Source: Micromonospora sp. MP36 (GTDB lineage: Bacteria > Actinomycetota > Actinomycetes > Mycobacteriales > Micromonosporaceae). Taken from it: DNA of 52,018 nt. Shown here one piece after another: positions 32,845-40,487 of the stretch (position 1 is its first letter; each line of letters opens with the position of its first letter). The stretch covers positions 1-52,018 of the forward strand of contig NZ_VSFA01000049.1 of assembly GCF_008119785.1 (NCBI RefSeq), read 5' to 3'. The translations under genes were made by a program, and so were the position numbers. The notes beneath the pieces were generated by a model that searched no databases, was not told where the DNA came from, and saw only the letters and a list, made by a program, of their open reading frames with translations.

Positions 32845-35372
32845 TAGGCGTCCCTCTCAGTCGCGGGCGGAGGTTCCGGAGCCGGCGCCGGCTCCGGAGG
32901 GGAGGGCTCGGCGGCCCGTTCCCGGGCCGCGTCGGCGGGCGGGCCGCCCCGGAACCGGGCGGCGGGGTCGTGGGGTTGGCCGGCCGGGCGGGCGACCCCC
33001 CGAGCGACGCCCACGGCCGGACCGGCGGGCTCGACGGTGGCGCGGGCCGCCGGACCGGCGGGCTCGACACCGGCGCGGGCGGCCGGACCGGTGGGCTGGG
33101 CGGTTGTTGCGGTCGGGTCGGCGGCGGACGTGGTGGGGCCGGCGGCGGCGCGGGCCGCCCCGTCCCGGCGGCCCCGGGCGGTGCCGGCCTGGAGGGCGGA
33201 CATGGCGCGCCGGGCCTCCTCGGGCGGGCGGTGTGCCGGGGTGTCCGCGACGACGGGTCGGGGACGGGTCGCCGGACCGCGCCGGCGGACCCGGCGGGGC
33301 AGGCCGTCGCCGTCCGCGGGCGCCTCGACCGACGAGGTACGGCCGGCGGAGAGCGGGACCACCGCCGAGTCGGGGCGTTCCCGGCCGGACCGGGCGGTAC
33401 GCGGCCGGGGCAGCGCGGTCAGCCGGGTCACCTTGGCCATCCGCCGGTCGCCGGCATCCGCCGCCCCGGCGCCCGGGCCGGCGCCCACCGGCGGCTCCTC
33501 GGTGACCAGGTCGGCCGGGACGAGCACCAGCGCGGTGACGCCCGCCGGGGTGGCCGGCCGCAGCTCGACCCGGACACCGTGCCGGGCGGCCAGCCGGGCG
33601 ACCACGAAGTGGCCCAGCCGGGCGCTGTCGGCGGGGTCGAACTCCGGAGAGCGGGACAGCTTGCGGTTGGCGTCGGCCAGCGCCTGCGCCGACATGCCGA
33701 GCCCGTGGTCGGTGATCTCGATGGCGTACCCGGCCGGCACGGTCCGCCCGGTGACGTCGACCCGGGTGCCCGGCGGGGAGAAGGCGGCGGCGTTCTCGAT
33801 CAGCTCGGCGAGCAGGTGGATGACGTCGCCGACGGCCCGGCCGAGCAACCCGGTCGGCTGCACCTCGCCGATGTCGACCCGGTCGTACTGCTCCACCTCG
33901 GAGATGGCGCCGCGCACCACGTCGACCGCGGCGACCGGGTTCCGCCAGCCCCGGCCGGGGGCCGCGCCGGCGAGGATGACCAGGTCCTCGGCGTGCCGCC
34001 GGAGCCGGGTGGCGAGGTGGTCGACCTGGAACAGCCCGGCCAGCTCGTCCGGGTCCTCGGTCTGCCGCTCCAGCCGGTCCAGCAGCGCCAACTGCCGGTG
34101 CACCAGCCCCTGGCTGCGCCGGGCGATGTTGAGGAACACCTCGTTGAGCCCCCGGCGCAGGGTGACCTCGTCGACGGCGGCCTGCACGGCGGTCCGGCGT
34201 ACCTCGTTGAAGGCCCGCCCCACCTGGCCGATCTCGTCGCCGCCGTGGTCCAGCTCGGGCGCCTCCCGGGCGACGTCCACCTCCTCGCCGCGGCGCAGCC
34301 GCGCCACGACGTCCGGCAGCCGGTGCTCGGCCATGTCCAGCGCGGCGGTCCGCACCCCGGTCAGCCGCCCGGCCAGCGACCGGCCGACCCGCAGCGCCAC
34401 CAGTACGCAGATCACCACGGCGAGCAGGCCGAGCACCCCGGCGGCGGCGAGCCGGCTCAGGATGCCCACCGCCAGCGGCACGGACCGTTCGGCCAGCCCG
34501 TCGGCGCCGCGCAGCTCGAAGTCCCGCAGGCCCTGCGAGACCGCGGCCTGGCTGGACTCCCAGGTGCGCACGTCGAGCTGGGCCGGCAGGTCGCGGGCGC
34601 GGATCAGGGTGTCCTGGAGGCCGTGCAGCTGGACGAACGCCTCCCCCTCGGTGAGCCGCTGGTACGCCGTACGCTCTCCCGGCGGCAGGTCGGCGACCGC
34701 CGTCTCCGCGAGGAAGCGCTGGTTGTCGATGGTGCGGACCAGTTGTTCGTGCTCGCCCTCGGCGTATCCGCCGGCGGTGAGCGCGCCGGCGAGCAGCGCG
34801 TCCGCCTGACCGAGCAGCTCCCGCGACCGGCCCAGCGCGGTGAGCGCCAGCGCCTGCCGGTTGAGCTGGCTGTCGGGAAGGGTGGCCATCGCGGAGAACG
34901 CCTGGAAGGCCGAACCGATCATCCCGCTGTAGAGGCCGATCGCTCCGGCCCGGTCCACCTTCCGGCCGTCGATGAAGCCCCGGCCGGCGGGCAGGGCGTC
35001 GAGCGCGGAGACCAGCTGGTCCAGCCGGGCGTCGAGCAGCTCGTCGGCGGCGTCACGCAGCTTCTCCCCGTCGACCCGGCGGCGCAGCTCGGCGACCGCC
35101 CGGTCGGTGCGCTCCCGCTGCTCGGTCAGGGCCGGCAGGGTGGTGTCGCCAGCGAGCTGGACGACCGAGAGCCGCCGTTCGTGTTGCAGTTCGGCCACCA
35201 CGGCCTCGCCCGGCCGGCCGAGGTCGTAGAGGAGCGTGCGCGCCGCGAGCAGGTCGAGGGCGGGCCCGAAGGTCAGCGTGACGGCGAAGATCCAGAGCGC
35301 CAGCAGCGCGCTCACCGGACCGATGACCAGCGCGGTCAGCTTGGCGCGGATCGGCCAGTCACGGGTGTTCAT
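32844..35372 (-). CDS. cvnA: Conservon sensor kinase-like protein CvnA (NIT-HAMP-HATPase)
   Basis: An 842-aa membrane sensor. ATG 35372 gives MNTRDWPIRAKL with a GAGG site. There is one membrane helix at about 14-36, an extracytoplasmic NIT-like sensing domain to about 290 and a second helix at about 310-335. The HAMP linker is followed by a dimerisation region without a clear phospho-His and an HATPase fold (about 500-610). The N box is in AELIENAAAFSPPGT, G1 in ITDHGLGMSA, and LGHFVVARLAARHGVRVEL follows. A 200-residue Pro/Ala/Arg tail carries 11-residue repeats. First gene of cvnABCD, with the next start overlapping its stop. No cvnE cytochrome P450 follows. It likely passes a surface signal to the CvnB/C/D complex. 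Confidence 0.92.
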   Translation of the reverse strand: MNTRDWPIRAKLTALVIGPVSALLALWIFAVTLTFGPALDLLAARTLLYDLGRPGEAVVAELQHERRLSVVQLAGDTTLPALTEQRERTDRAVAELRRRVDGEKLRDAADELLDARLDQLVSALDALPAGRGFIDGRKVDRAGAIGLYSGMIGSAFQAFSAMATLPDSQLNRQALALTALGRSRELLGQADALLAGALTAGGYAEGEHEQLVRTIDNQRFLAETAVADLPPGERTAYQRLTEGEAFVQLHGLQDTLIRARDLPAQLDVRTWESSQAAVSQGLRDFELRGADGLAERSVPLAVGILSRLAAAGVLGLLAVVICVLVALRVGRSLAGRLTGVRTAALDMAEHRLPDVVARLRRGEEVDVAREAPELDHGGDEIGQVGRAFNEVRRTAVQAAVDEVTLRRGLNEVFLNIARRSQGLVHRQLALLDRLERQTEDPDELAGLFQVDHLATRLRRHAEDLVILAGAAPGRGWRNPVAAVDVVRGAISEVEQYDRVDIGEVQPTGLLGRAVGDVIHLLAELIENAAAFSPPGTRVDVTGRTVPAGYAIEITDHGLGMSAQALADANRKLSRSPEFDPADSARLGHFVVARLAARHGVRVELRPATPAGVTALVLVPADLVTEEPPVGAGPGAGAADAGDRRMAKVTRLTALPRPRTARSGRERPDSAVVPLSAGRTSSVEAPADGDGLPRRVRRRGPATRPRPVVADTPAHRPPEEARRAMSALQAGTARGRRDGAARAAAGPTTSAADPTATTAQPTGPAARAGVEPAGPAARATVEPAGPAVGVARGVARPAGQPHDPAARFRGGPPADAARERAAEPSPPEPAPAPEPPPATERDA
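33024..33089 (-). repeat. 33-nt tandem repeat in the cvnA tail
   Basis: Two imperfect copies of a 33-base unit (33024-33056 and 33057-33089, four mismatches by eye) encode 11-residue Pro/Ala/Glu/Gly repeats (VEPAGPAARAx). Degenerate partial copies sit on both sides. It is in frame, so copy-number change would lengthen or shorten the disordered tail without breaking the gene. Confidence 0.7.
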
Positions 35373-35779
35373 CAGACCTCGCCCGGAAGGTGTCGCAGGG
35401 GTGGCGCCGGCACCGGCCGGAAGGTCTCCGACCGTGACGCCGGGCCCGGCCCGGGCGCCTTGGGCAGGATACGTAATCCCGGGCCGATGCACTACCGGCC
35501 GTCTCGCTCGTCGCTACCGTCCGAGATGTTCCGTTGTGGACACCATTGGCGCGACGACCCTGCCGGATGTCTGGACGCGTTTCGCCCTCGTGCGGGCGGT
35601 CCTCCTCCTCGTCGGTGTCACCCCACCCCGCCCGCGTTGTCTGGAGCGACTCAAGTTCCGCCCCCGGACCGGCGCCGTGTTCCCTGAGGTTTCGGTCGCG
35701 GAATCGCCCAGGAAAAGTCCCCCGGACCGGGATTGTCGATCAGTGTCCGGAGGGAATACCAGCGGGCGAAGGAGGAGCC
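35373..35779. other. Gene-free divergent region between cvnA and the next plus-strand genes
   Basis: These 407 bases separate two divergent units. Open frames here have poor composition and no ribosome site. The region should hold both promoters. A possible plus-strand set is TTGTCG (35733-35738) with GAATAC (35754-35759), spaced 15 bases, just ahead of the AGGAGG ribosome site at 35770-35775. The match is weak. I see no hairpin or RNA gene that I would defend. Confidence 0.4.
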
Positions 35780-36373
35780 ATGTCGCCCACGCAGGTAGTC
35801 GTCACAGTCATCGTGGTGGTGGTGCTCGCGGCGCTGGCCGCGCTCGCCGTGCGCGCCGGCCGCCGGCGCGCTCTCCGGCAGCGGTTCGGCCCGGAGTACG
35901 ACCGGGTCGTCGCCGAGCAGGACAGCCGGGGCGCCGCCGAGCGGGAGTTGCGCCAGCGGGAGCGCCGCCACGCCGAACTGGAGCTCATCCCGCTCGAACC
36001 CGACGCCCGGGCCAGATACGCCGCCGCCTGGGAGGAACTCCAGGTCCGTTTCGTCGACTCCCCGGGCGAGACCGTCGGCGACGCCGACGAACTGGTCACC
36101 CGGCTCATCGCCGACCGTGGCTACCCGACCGGGGACTTCAGCGAGCAGATCGCCCAGCTCTCCGTCGAGCACGCCCGCACCCTGACCGACTACCGGGACG
36201 CCCACGAGATCCGGCTGCGCAACGAGCGCGGCGAGGCGAGCACCGAGGAACTCCGTCAGGCGCTCGTGCACTACCGGACCCTCTTCGCCGACCTGCTCGG
36301 CGAGGAGCCCGTCGGGCAACAGCCGCCCGAGCAACGCCGCCCCGACCACGAGCACGACGTCCCGAGCCGCTGA
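35780..36373 (+). CDS. Single-pass membrane protein with a WxxLQxRFVDxP module
   Basis: A 197-aa protein I do not recognise. ATG 35780 follows AAGGAGGAGCC, a strong site, which rules out the longer upstream frame. One membrane helix is at about residues 3-24 (TQVVVTVIVVVVLAALAALAV), followed by a basic stop-transfer stretch (RAGRRRALRQR). A charged helical region (30-75) precedes the module WEELQVRFVDSP, ADELVTRLI, DYRDAHEI, STEELRQALVHYRTLFADLLG. The module resembles the carboxy-terminal part of the next gene, 13 bp downstream, so the two probably form an operon and arose by duplication. The helix orientation suggests the module is cytoplasmic. Similar proteins of unknown function occur in actinomycetes, as far as I recall. 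Confidence 0.82.
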   Translation: MSPTQVVVTVIVVVVLAALAALAVRAGRRRALRQRFGPEYDRVVAEQDSRGAAERELRQRERRHAELELIPLEPDARARYAAAWEELQVRFVDSPGETVGDADELVTRLIADRGYPTGDFSEQIAQLSVEHARTLTDYRDAHEIRLRNERGEASTEELRQALVHYRTLFADLLGEEPVGQQPPEQRRPDHEHDVPSR

Positions 36374-36386
36374 GGAGGCCGCCGCC

Positions 36387-37331
36387 ATGCGCCAGGAAGA
36401 GCAGCAGGTCAGGCAGGAGCACGCGGAGAGCGTCCGGTCCACGCCGGTGCCGGTCCCGCCGTCGAACGCGCCGGCCGACCGGGACGGGCCACGGCACGAC
36501 CGGGCCGGCCGGGTCGACGTACCCGAGGACGCGCTGGACGACCGGGGCACCTTCGACGACCCGGCGGTGGTGGGCGAGCGCGCCGACGACCGGCGGGACG
36601 CGGAGCCGGACCGGACCCGGGCGTACGACCGGGAGATCCGGGACGCGGAGGCCGCCGACGTCGACGGGCGGCCGGAGTACCACGACCCGGCACCGCTGCC
36701 CACGGTGTTCGGCGCGACCACGGTGGCCGACGCGGTCGCCGCCTCCGCGATGGCCAGCGGGCGGCCGGAGGACGAGCGGGACGCTCGTGGCGAAGACACC
36801 GCCCAGCCGGGCGACGGGGCGCCGGGACGGACCGACGCCTACGACGACGAGCGGGCCGACCCGACGGCCGGCGACCTGCTGCACAGCCCCGAACCCGCGG
36901 CGACCGAGCGCTCCGCGGCGCCGCGGGACGACGCGCTGGCGGCCGGCGCGGCCGGTTACGGCAGCGCCGGGCCGGCCATGGTCGACCCGGACGCCAGCCC
37001 CGGCGCGGCCGGTGCGGCCCTGGCCGGCGCGACCCGGCCGACCCGCGGGGCGGTGCCGTCGGACGCCGCCACGCTCTTCGCCCCGGAGATCGCCCAGGGC
37101 TTCCGGGACCGCTGGCGGGACGTCCAGCTGCGCTTCGTGGACGACCCGCGGGCCGCGGTCGACGCGGCGCAGTCGCTGGTGGAGGAGGCGATCGAGGCGC
37201 TGTCAGCCGCGCTGCGCGCGCAGAAGTCCCGGCTCGGCAGCTGGCAGGAGTCCGGCTCGACCGACACCGAGCAGCTCCGGGTGGCCGTCCGCGACTACCG
37301 GGACTTCCTGGACCGCGTCCTGGGCCGCTGA
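36387..37331 (+). CDS. Acidic disordered protein with the same RFVDDP carboxy-terminal module
   Basis: A 314-aa protein of unknown function, ATG 36387 with GAGGAGG eight bases upstream. Residues 1-220 are low-complexity, rich in Asp, Arg, Pro, Ala and Gly, and probably disordered. The folded part is the last 90 residues: RWRDVQLRFVDDPRAAVDAA, SLVEEAIEAL, LRAQKSRLGSW, TEQLRVAVRDYRDFLDRVLG. This parallels the module of the preceding membrane protein. No signal peptide or membrane segment is seen. It ends the operon, with a nested hairpin directly after the stop. Confidence 0.78.
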   Translation: MRQEEQQVRQEHAESVRSTPVPVPPSNAPADRDGPRHDRAGRVDVPEDALDDRGTFDDPAVVGERADDRRDAEPDRTRAYDREIRDAEAADVDGRPEYHDPAPLPTVFGATTVADAVAASAMASGRPEDERDARGEDTAQPGDGAPGRTDAYDDERADPTAGDLLHSPEPAATERSAAPRDDALAAGAAGYGSAGPAMVDPDASPGAAGAALAGATRPTRGAVPSDAATLFAPEIAQGFRDRWRDVQLRFVDDPRAAVDAAQSLVEEAIEALSAALRAQKSRLGSWQESGSTDTEQLRVAVRDYRDFLDRVLGR

Positions 37332-37332
37332 G

Positions 37333-37387
37333 CCGCCACCCCACGGAGCCCCCGGTCGCCCCGGCCGGGCTCCGCCCTGCGTGGCGG
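37333..37387 (+). terminator. Two-tier hairpin after the RFVDDP gene
   Basis: The outer arms CCGCCAC (37333-37339) and GTGGCGG (37381-37387) enclose the inner arms GGAGCCC (37345-37351) and GGGCTCC (37367-37373). It begins one base after the stop of the preceding gene. It is a plausible intrinsic terminator without a T-tract. Confidence 0.55.
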
Positions 37388-37559
37388 ATCACTCCCGGCA
37401 TGAAATGTCGGGCTGCTGATGGTGGCCGGCAGTGGCTGCGGCCGGCCGGGGCGGAGGCGGCGCAGCGGGACGAGGAGCGCTGACCGGGCCCGGGCGGCAT
37501 GCCCCGGCCCCGGCGGGGTACGCCAGGGGGATCACGGAACGGGACAGGAGGGCAGCAGC

Positions 37560-37964
37560 ATGACGGATCGTGACCGCGGCGAGCGGCCGCTGGAGGAAAG
37601 CCCCGAGGTGGCCGCGGCGGTGGACGACGACAGCACGGTGCCGCAGCTGCGCAGCGGCGGCGGCGCCGACCGGGACAACCCGACCTTCACCGAGCCGGAC
37701 GGCGCGGTGCCCGACACCGGGTCGCCGGACATCCTCGGTGACCCGTACGCGGCCGGCACCGGGCCGACCGGCACCGGGACCGGAGCGACCGGCACCGGCA
37801 CCGAGGGGGCCGCGCGCAACATCCGTACCGGTGGAGAGCAGCCGTGGGACCCGGAGGACCTGGTGCTGGCCCGGGGCCAGGACCTCACCCCGGAGAACAT
37901 CGAGCGGGCCCGCCGCGACCTGGCCGAGTTGGGCCGGGCGGCGATCGAGAAGACGGTCCCCTGA
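37560..37964 (+). CDS. Small acidic hypothetical protein
   Basis: A 134-aa protein I do not recognise. ATG 37560 has AGGAGGG seven bases upstream. It is acidic and probably mostly disordered. The first 45 residues are Asp/Glu/Ser-rich, then come Gly-Thr repeats (TGPTGTGTGATGTGTEG, about 76-92). A helix-forming end, WDPEDLVLARGQDLTPENIERARRDLAELG, is the only conserved-looking part. It is set apart from the upstream pair by a terminator and about 170 bases, and followed by an almost perfect 17-bp hairpin, so it is probably its own transcript. No transport signal is seen. Confidence 0.68.
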   Translation: MTDRDRGERPLEESPEVAAAVDDDSTVPQLRSGGGADRDNPTFTEPDGAVPDTGSPDILGDPYAAGTGPTGTGTGATGTGTEGAARNIRTGGEQPWDPEDLVLARGQDLTPENIERARRDLAELGRAAIEKTVP

Positions 37965-38023
37965 CCCGGGCGGTACCCGGGGTCGGTCCGGCGATGATCG
38001 CGGTGACGTCCGCCACCGACAGG

Positions 38024-38062
38024 CCGGGCCCCTGGTCGACCGGGTGTCGACCAGGGGCCCGG
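38024..38062 (+). terminator. 17-bp perfect hairpin
   Basis: CCGGGCCCCTGGTCGAC (38024-38040) and its exact complement (38046-38062) flank the loop CGGGT, 59 bases after the stop of the small acidic gene. This is one of the strongest hairpins in the window. No T-tract follows. The role is terminator by position. Confidence 0.7.
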
Positions 38063-38727
38063 GTCGCTGATCCGGTCGAAGCCCTTACCCTCGTCGTTCG
38101 GCTGAAACCGTTCGACTCGCCCCGGGGGGCTTGATCCAGCCGTAGGCGCCGATGCCCTCCCCCGGGCGCGGCCTTCGGCCGTTGACGGAGGCCCGCGCCG
38201 GCCTGGTTGCAGGGCGCGGGGCACGTCCGTCCGGCTCCCGCCCGGCCCACCGGCCCGGGCATTACGACGTGGACACCTACGTCGACGTGGCCGCGGTGAC
38301 CGGCGCGAACTGGTGCCCGCAGAGCGCCTCGTCGCGCAGGTGATCGACTCCATGTCGGGGATGTGGCGGTGCCGGCGCGTGTCGGACACCCCCATTTCCG
38401 CGAGCTGGAGTGAAGCCCCCGGCCGGCGAACGGGGGTGAACAGGGCAGGCGGCACCGGCGCGGGCGGTTACCGGCAGACCGGTCCAGGTCGGTGGAGCGC
38501 GGCAGGCCGGCACCGCGCCGGGATGTCCGGCACGTATGACCCACGGGGGGTCGCAGCACCTCGAAGCCTCCGAAGGGCTCGGCGATGCGGTATGTGCCGC
38601 CTAGCACCCGTATCGGCCCAAGAGCCGACAAACTCTTAAACACGAATCTTTCCCCGGATAAGTCGCGAAAAGGTCTAACGTCGGGCGTAGCTCGACCGTC
38701 GTCGGGCTCAGGACAAACAGGGATGGA
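38063..38727. other. Gene-poor stretch with AT-rich promoter-like end
   Basis: These 665 bases hold no frame with a convincing start, ribosome site and codon pattern on either strand. Short frames (for example plus 38152-38343, minus 38277-38513) have mixed composition. The last 100 bases (38620-38700) are clearly more AT-rich. They include TAACGT at 38681-38686, a possible -10 of the TAnnnT type, for the pentapeptide-repeat gene. No clear -35 could be placed. Between 38380 and 38480 there are several GGGTGAA-like and GC-paired pieces that could be a structured leader, but I cannot assign an RNA family. Confidence 0.4.
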
Positions 38728-39678
38728 GTGACGCAGGTCATGGGAAAGAAGATGCTCGGGAAGGTCGTTGCGGGCGCCGCTCTTGGCGGTGCGTCCCTGC
38801 TGCTGTTCTCGCCCGCGATGGCGAACGCGGCCGGACCCGGCGCGTACGTGGACAACGCCAGCGCCAAGCCGCAGGTCAGTCTTCTTGAGACCTGCCCGGG
38901 GGGGCACGGGGACTGGGAGAACAAGAACTGGGACCGCAAGGACTGGGACCGTAAGGACCACGACTTCAAGGACGAGGACCGCAAGGACCAGGACAACAAG
39001 GACCACGACCGCAAGGACCGGGACTTCAAGGACGAGGACCGGGACAACAAGGACCACGACCGCAAGGACCACGACTTCAAGGACGAGGACCGGAAGGACT
39101 TCGACCGCAAGGACGAGAACCGGAAGGACCACGACTTCAAGGATGAGAAGGGCAAGGACGAGCACGGCAAGGACGAAAAGGGCAAGGACGAGAAGGGCAA
39201 GGACTGGCAGGGCGGCGACAGCTGGCAGCCGGGGGCCTACGGCCAGGGCGGCGGCATGGTCGACGACCAGTCGGACAAGGACCGCAAGGACCAGGACCGC
39301 AAGGACCAGGACCGCAAGGACCAGGAAGCCAAGGACGAGGACCGGAACAAGCAGGACAACAAGGACCACGACCGCAAGGACCACGAGGCCAAGGACGAGG
39401 ACCGGAACGACAAGGACAACAAGGACCACGACCGCAAGGACCGGGACTTCAAGGACGAGGACCGGGACAACAAGGACCACGACCGCAAGGACCACGACTT
39501 CAAGAACGAGGACAAGGACCACTGCTTCCCGCGTGGCCACGTCGACGGTGGTGACGGTGGCATGACCACCACCAGCCTGGACCGCAACATGGCCGCCAGC
39601 GGGGTCGGCGTGATCGGCGCCGCTGCCCTGGGCGGCATGGTCCTGCTGCGTCGGCGTCGGGCCAATGACCTCGTCTGA
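38728..39678 (+). CDS. Exported Asp/Lys pentapeptide-repeat protein with a membrane anchor tail
   Basis: A 316-aa surface protein of unknown function. The signal peptide is at about 1-35 (GKKMLGKVVAGAALGGASLLLFSPAMANA). After a short linker come two blocks of xDxKD pentads (about 65-160 and 180-270; DRKDHDFKDEDRKDQD-like). A Trp/Gly spacer (WQGGDSWQPGAYGQGGG) separates them. A Cys/Gly linker (KDHCFPRGH, GGDGG) precedes a carboxy-terminal hydrophobic helix (about 288-306), then RRRRANDLV. The tail architecture is that of a sortase substrate, but there is no LPXTG-like motif (SLDRNMAASG instead). Its stop overlaps the start of a sortase gene by 14 bases. Start GTG 38728; ATG 38740 is an alternative. 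The dense Asp suggests divalent-cation or polymer binding, which is inference. Confidence 0.85.
   Translation: MTQVMGKKMLGKVVAGAALGGASLLLFSPAMANAAGPGAYVDNASAKPQVSLLETCPGGHGDWENKNWDRKDWDRKDHDFKDEDRKDQDNKDHDRKDRDFKDEDRDNKDHDRKDHDFKDEDRKDFDRKDENRKDHDFKDEKGKDEHGKDEKGKDEKGKDWQGGDSWQPGAYGQGGGMVDDQSDKDRKDQDRKDQDRKDQEAKDEDRNKQDNKDHDRKDHEAKDEDRNDKDNKDHDRKDRDFKDEDRDNKDHDRKDHDFKNEDKDHCFPRGHVDGGDGGMTTTSLDRNMAASGVGVIGAAALGGMVLLRRRRANDLV
38990..39081 (+). repeat. 92-nt exact direct repeat, copy 1
   Basis: This stretch in the first pentapeptide block is base-for-base identical to 39413-39504 in the second block, 423 bases (141 codons) away. The surrounding sequence is also repetitive at a 15-nt unit. Exact identity including third codon positions indicates recent duplication or gene conversion inside the gene. 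Confidence 0.85.
39413..39504 (+). repeat. 92-nt exact direct repeat, copy 2
   Basis: Second copy of the 92-base identical segment, in the second xDxKD block of the same gene. It is in the same frame as copy 1, so recombination between them would delete 141 codons and leave a shorter in-frame protein. Confidence 0.85.
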
Positions 39679-40417
39679 CCGGACGGCGACACGAGCCGGC
39701 GGCCGTCACGGGAGACCGTGGCGCGCCGCCGGCACGGCCGTCGTCGTCCTGTTGGGCATGGTGGGCGCCGGCCTGATCGGGGCGTCGGTTCGGACCGTGC
39801 CGCCGCCCCGCCCACCCCAGCCGCTCGCCCAGGCCGGCACCGCCGACACGGCCCCGTCGCGCGCCATCCCGGGCCCCACCGGCAGCGGTACGCAGACCGC
39901 CGACCAGGCGCCCGTCGACGACGCGGCGACGCCGGTCCCGGGCCTCGCCCCCACCGGGCTGCCCCGATCGGCTCCGACGACCATCTCGATCCCGCGGATC
40001 GGGGTGAACGCCGAGATCATGAGCCTCGGCCTGAACGCGGACGGCAGCGTCCAGGTGCCGCCGCTGGAGCAGGCCATGAAGGCGGGCTGGTACTCCCTCG
40101 GGGCCAGCCCCGGCGAGGTCGGCAACGCGGTCATCGTCGGCCACGTCGACTCGGCCAAGCTCGGACCGGCGGTCTTCTTCAACCTCGGCGCGCTCAAGGC
40201 CGGTGACACCATCAGCGTCGCCCGGCAGGACGGCTCGACCGCCACGTTCGCGGTCAACGAGGTGAAGTCGTACCCGAAGACCGCCTTCCCCACCGAGGTG
40301 GTCTACGGCCCCAGCGACAAGCCCAGCCTCCGGGTGGTCACCTGCGGCGGGCAGTTCGACCAGAGCTCCGGCAGCTACCTCAACAATGTCATCGCCTTCG
40401 CCACCATGATCTCGTGA
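39665..40417 (+). CDS. Sortase, probably class F
   Basis: A 250-aa membrane-anchored transpeptidase. The amino-terminal helix is at about 22-42 (GTAVVVLLGMVGAGLIGASV), a Pro/Thr linker runs to about 98, and the sortase beta-barrel then starts at TTISIPRIGVNAEI. The catalytic His is in VIVGHVDS (about 158) and the catalytic Cys in LRVVTCGGQFD. The SGSYLNNVIAFA ending is typical of the actinobacterial class F group as I recall it. Sortases cleave an LPXTG-like signal and couple the protein to a nucleophile such as peptidoglycan. ATG 39665 overlaps the end of the pentapeptide-repeat gene by 14 bases, so they are coupled, and that protein is the obvious but motif-lacking substrate candidate. Confidence 0.88.
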   Translation: MTSSDRTATRAGGRHGRPWRAAGTAVVVLLGMVGAGLIGASVRTVPPPRPPQPLAQAGTADTAPSRAIPGPTGSGTQTADQAPVDDAATPVPGLAPTGLPRSAPTTISIPRIGVNAEIMSLGLNADGSVQVPPLEQAMKAGWYSLGASPGEVGNAVIVGHVDSAKLGPAVFFNLGALKAGDTISVARQDGSTATFAVNEVKSYPKTAFPTEVVYGPSDKPSLRVVTCGGQFDQSSGSYLNNVIAFATMIS

Positions 40418-40430
40418 GGCGGTGCAACCG

Positions 40431-40473
40431 GGCGCGGCCCGGTGGTCGGGGTGACCGACCACCGGGCCGCGCC
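40431..40473. terminator. 19-bp perfect hairpin between convergent sortase and glutamate dehydrogenase genes
   Basis: GGCGCGGCCCGGTGGTCGG (40431-40449) and its exact complement (40455-40473) flank the loop GGTGA. The element lies 13 bp after the sortase stop and 14 bp from the convergent dehydrogenase stop, so it probably terminates both transcripts. Confidence 0.8.
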
Positions 40474-40487
40474 GGCGTCCATACGGG

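Noticed and set aside
32425..35372. A cvnE cytochrome P450 gene completing the conservon
   Set aside because: The gene after cvnD is a beta-propeller lactonase, 129 bp away, and no P450 heme motif is visible. The operon ends at cvnD.
38380..38480. A c-di-AMP (ydaO-type) riboswitch upstream of the exported repeat protein
   Set aside because: A few GGGTGAA-like pieces are suggestive, but I cannot align the conserved core, so no RNA family is claimed.
38940..39520. Regular short repeats resembling a CRISPR array
   Set aside because: The repeats are contiguous 15-nt coding units (xDxKD pentads) without unique spacers, inside a gene with signal peptide and anchor. No cas genes are nearby.
39540..39678. 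LPXTG or LAETG sorting signal in the pentapeptide-repeat protein
   Set aside because: None is present. The residues before the anchor helix read SLDRNMAASG, so I do not call it a proven sortase substrate.
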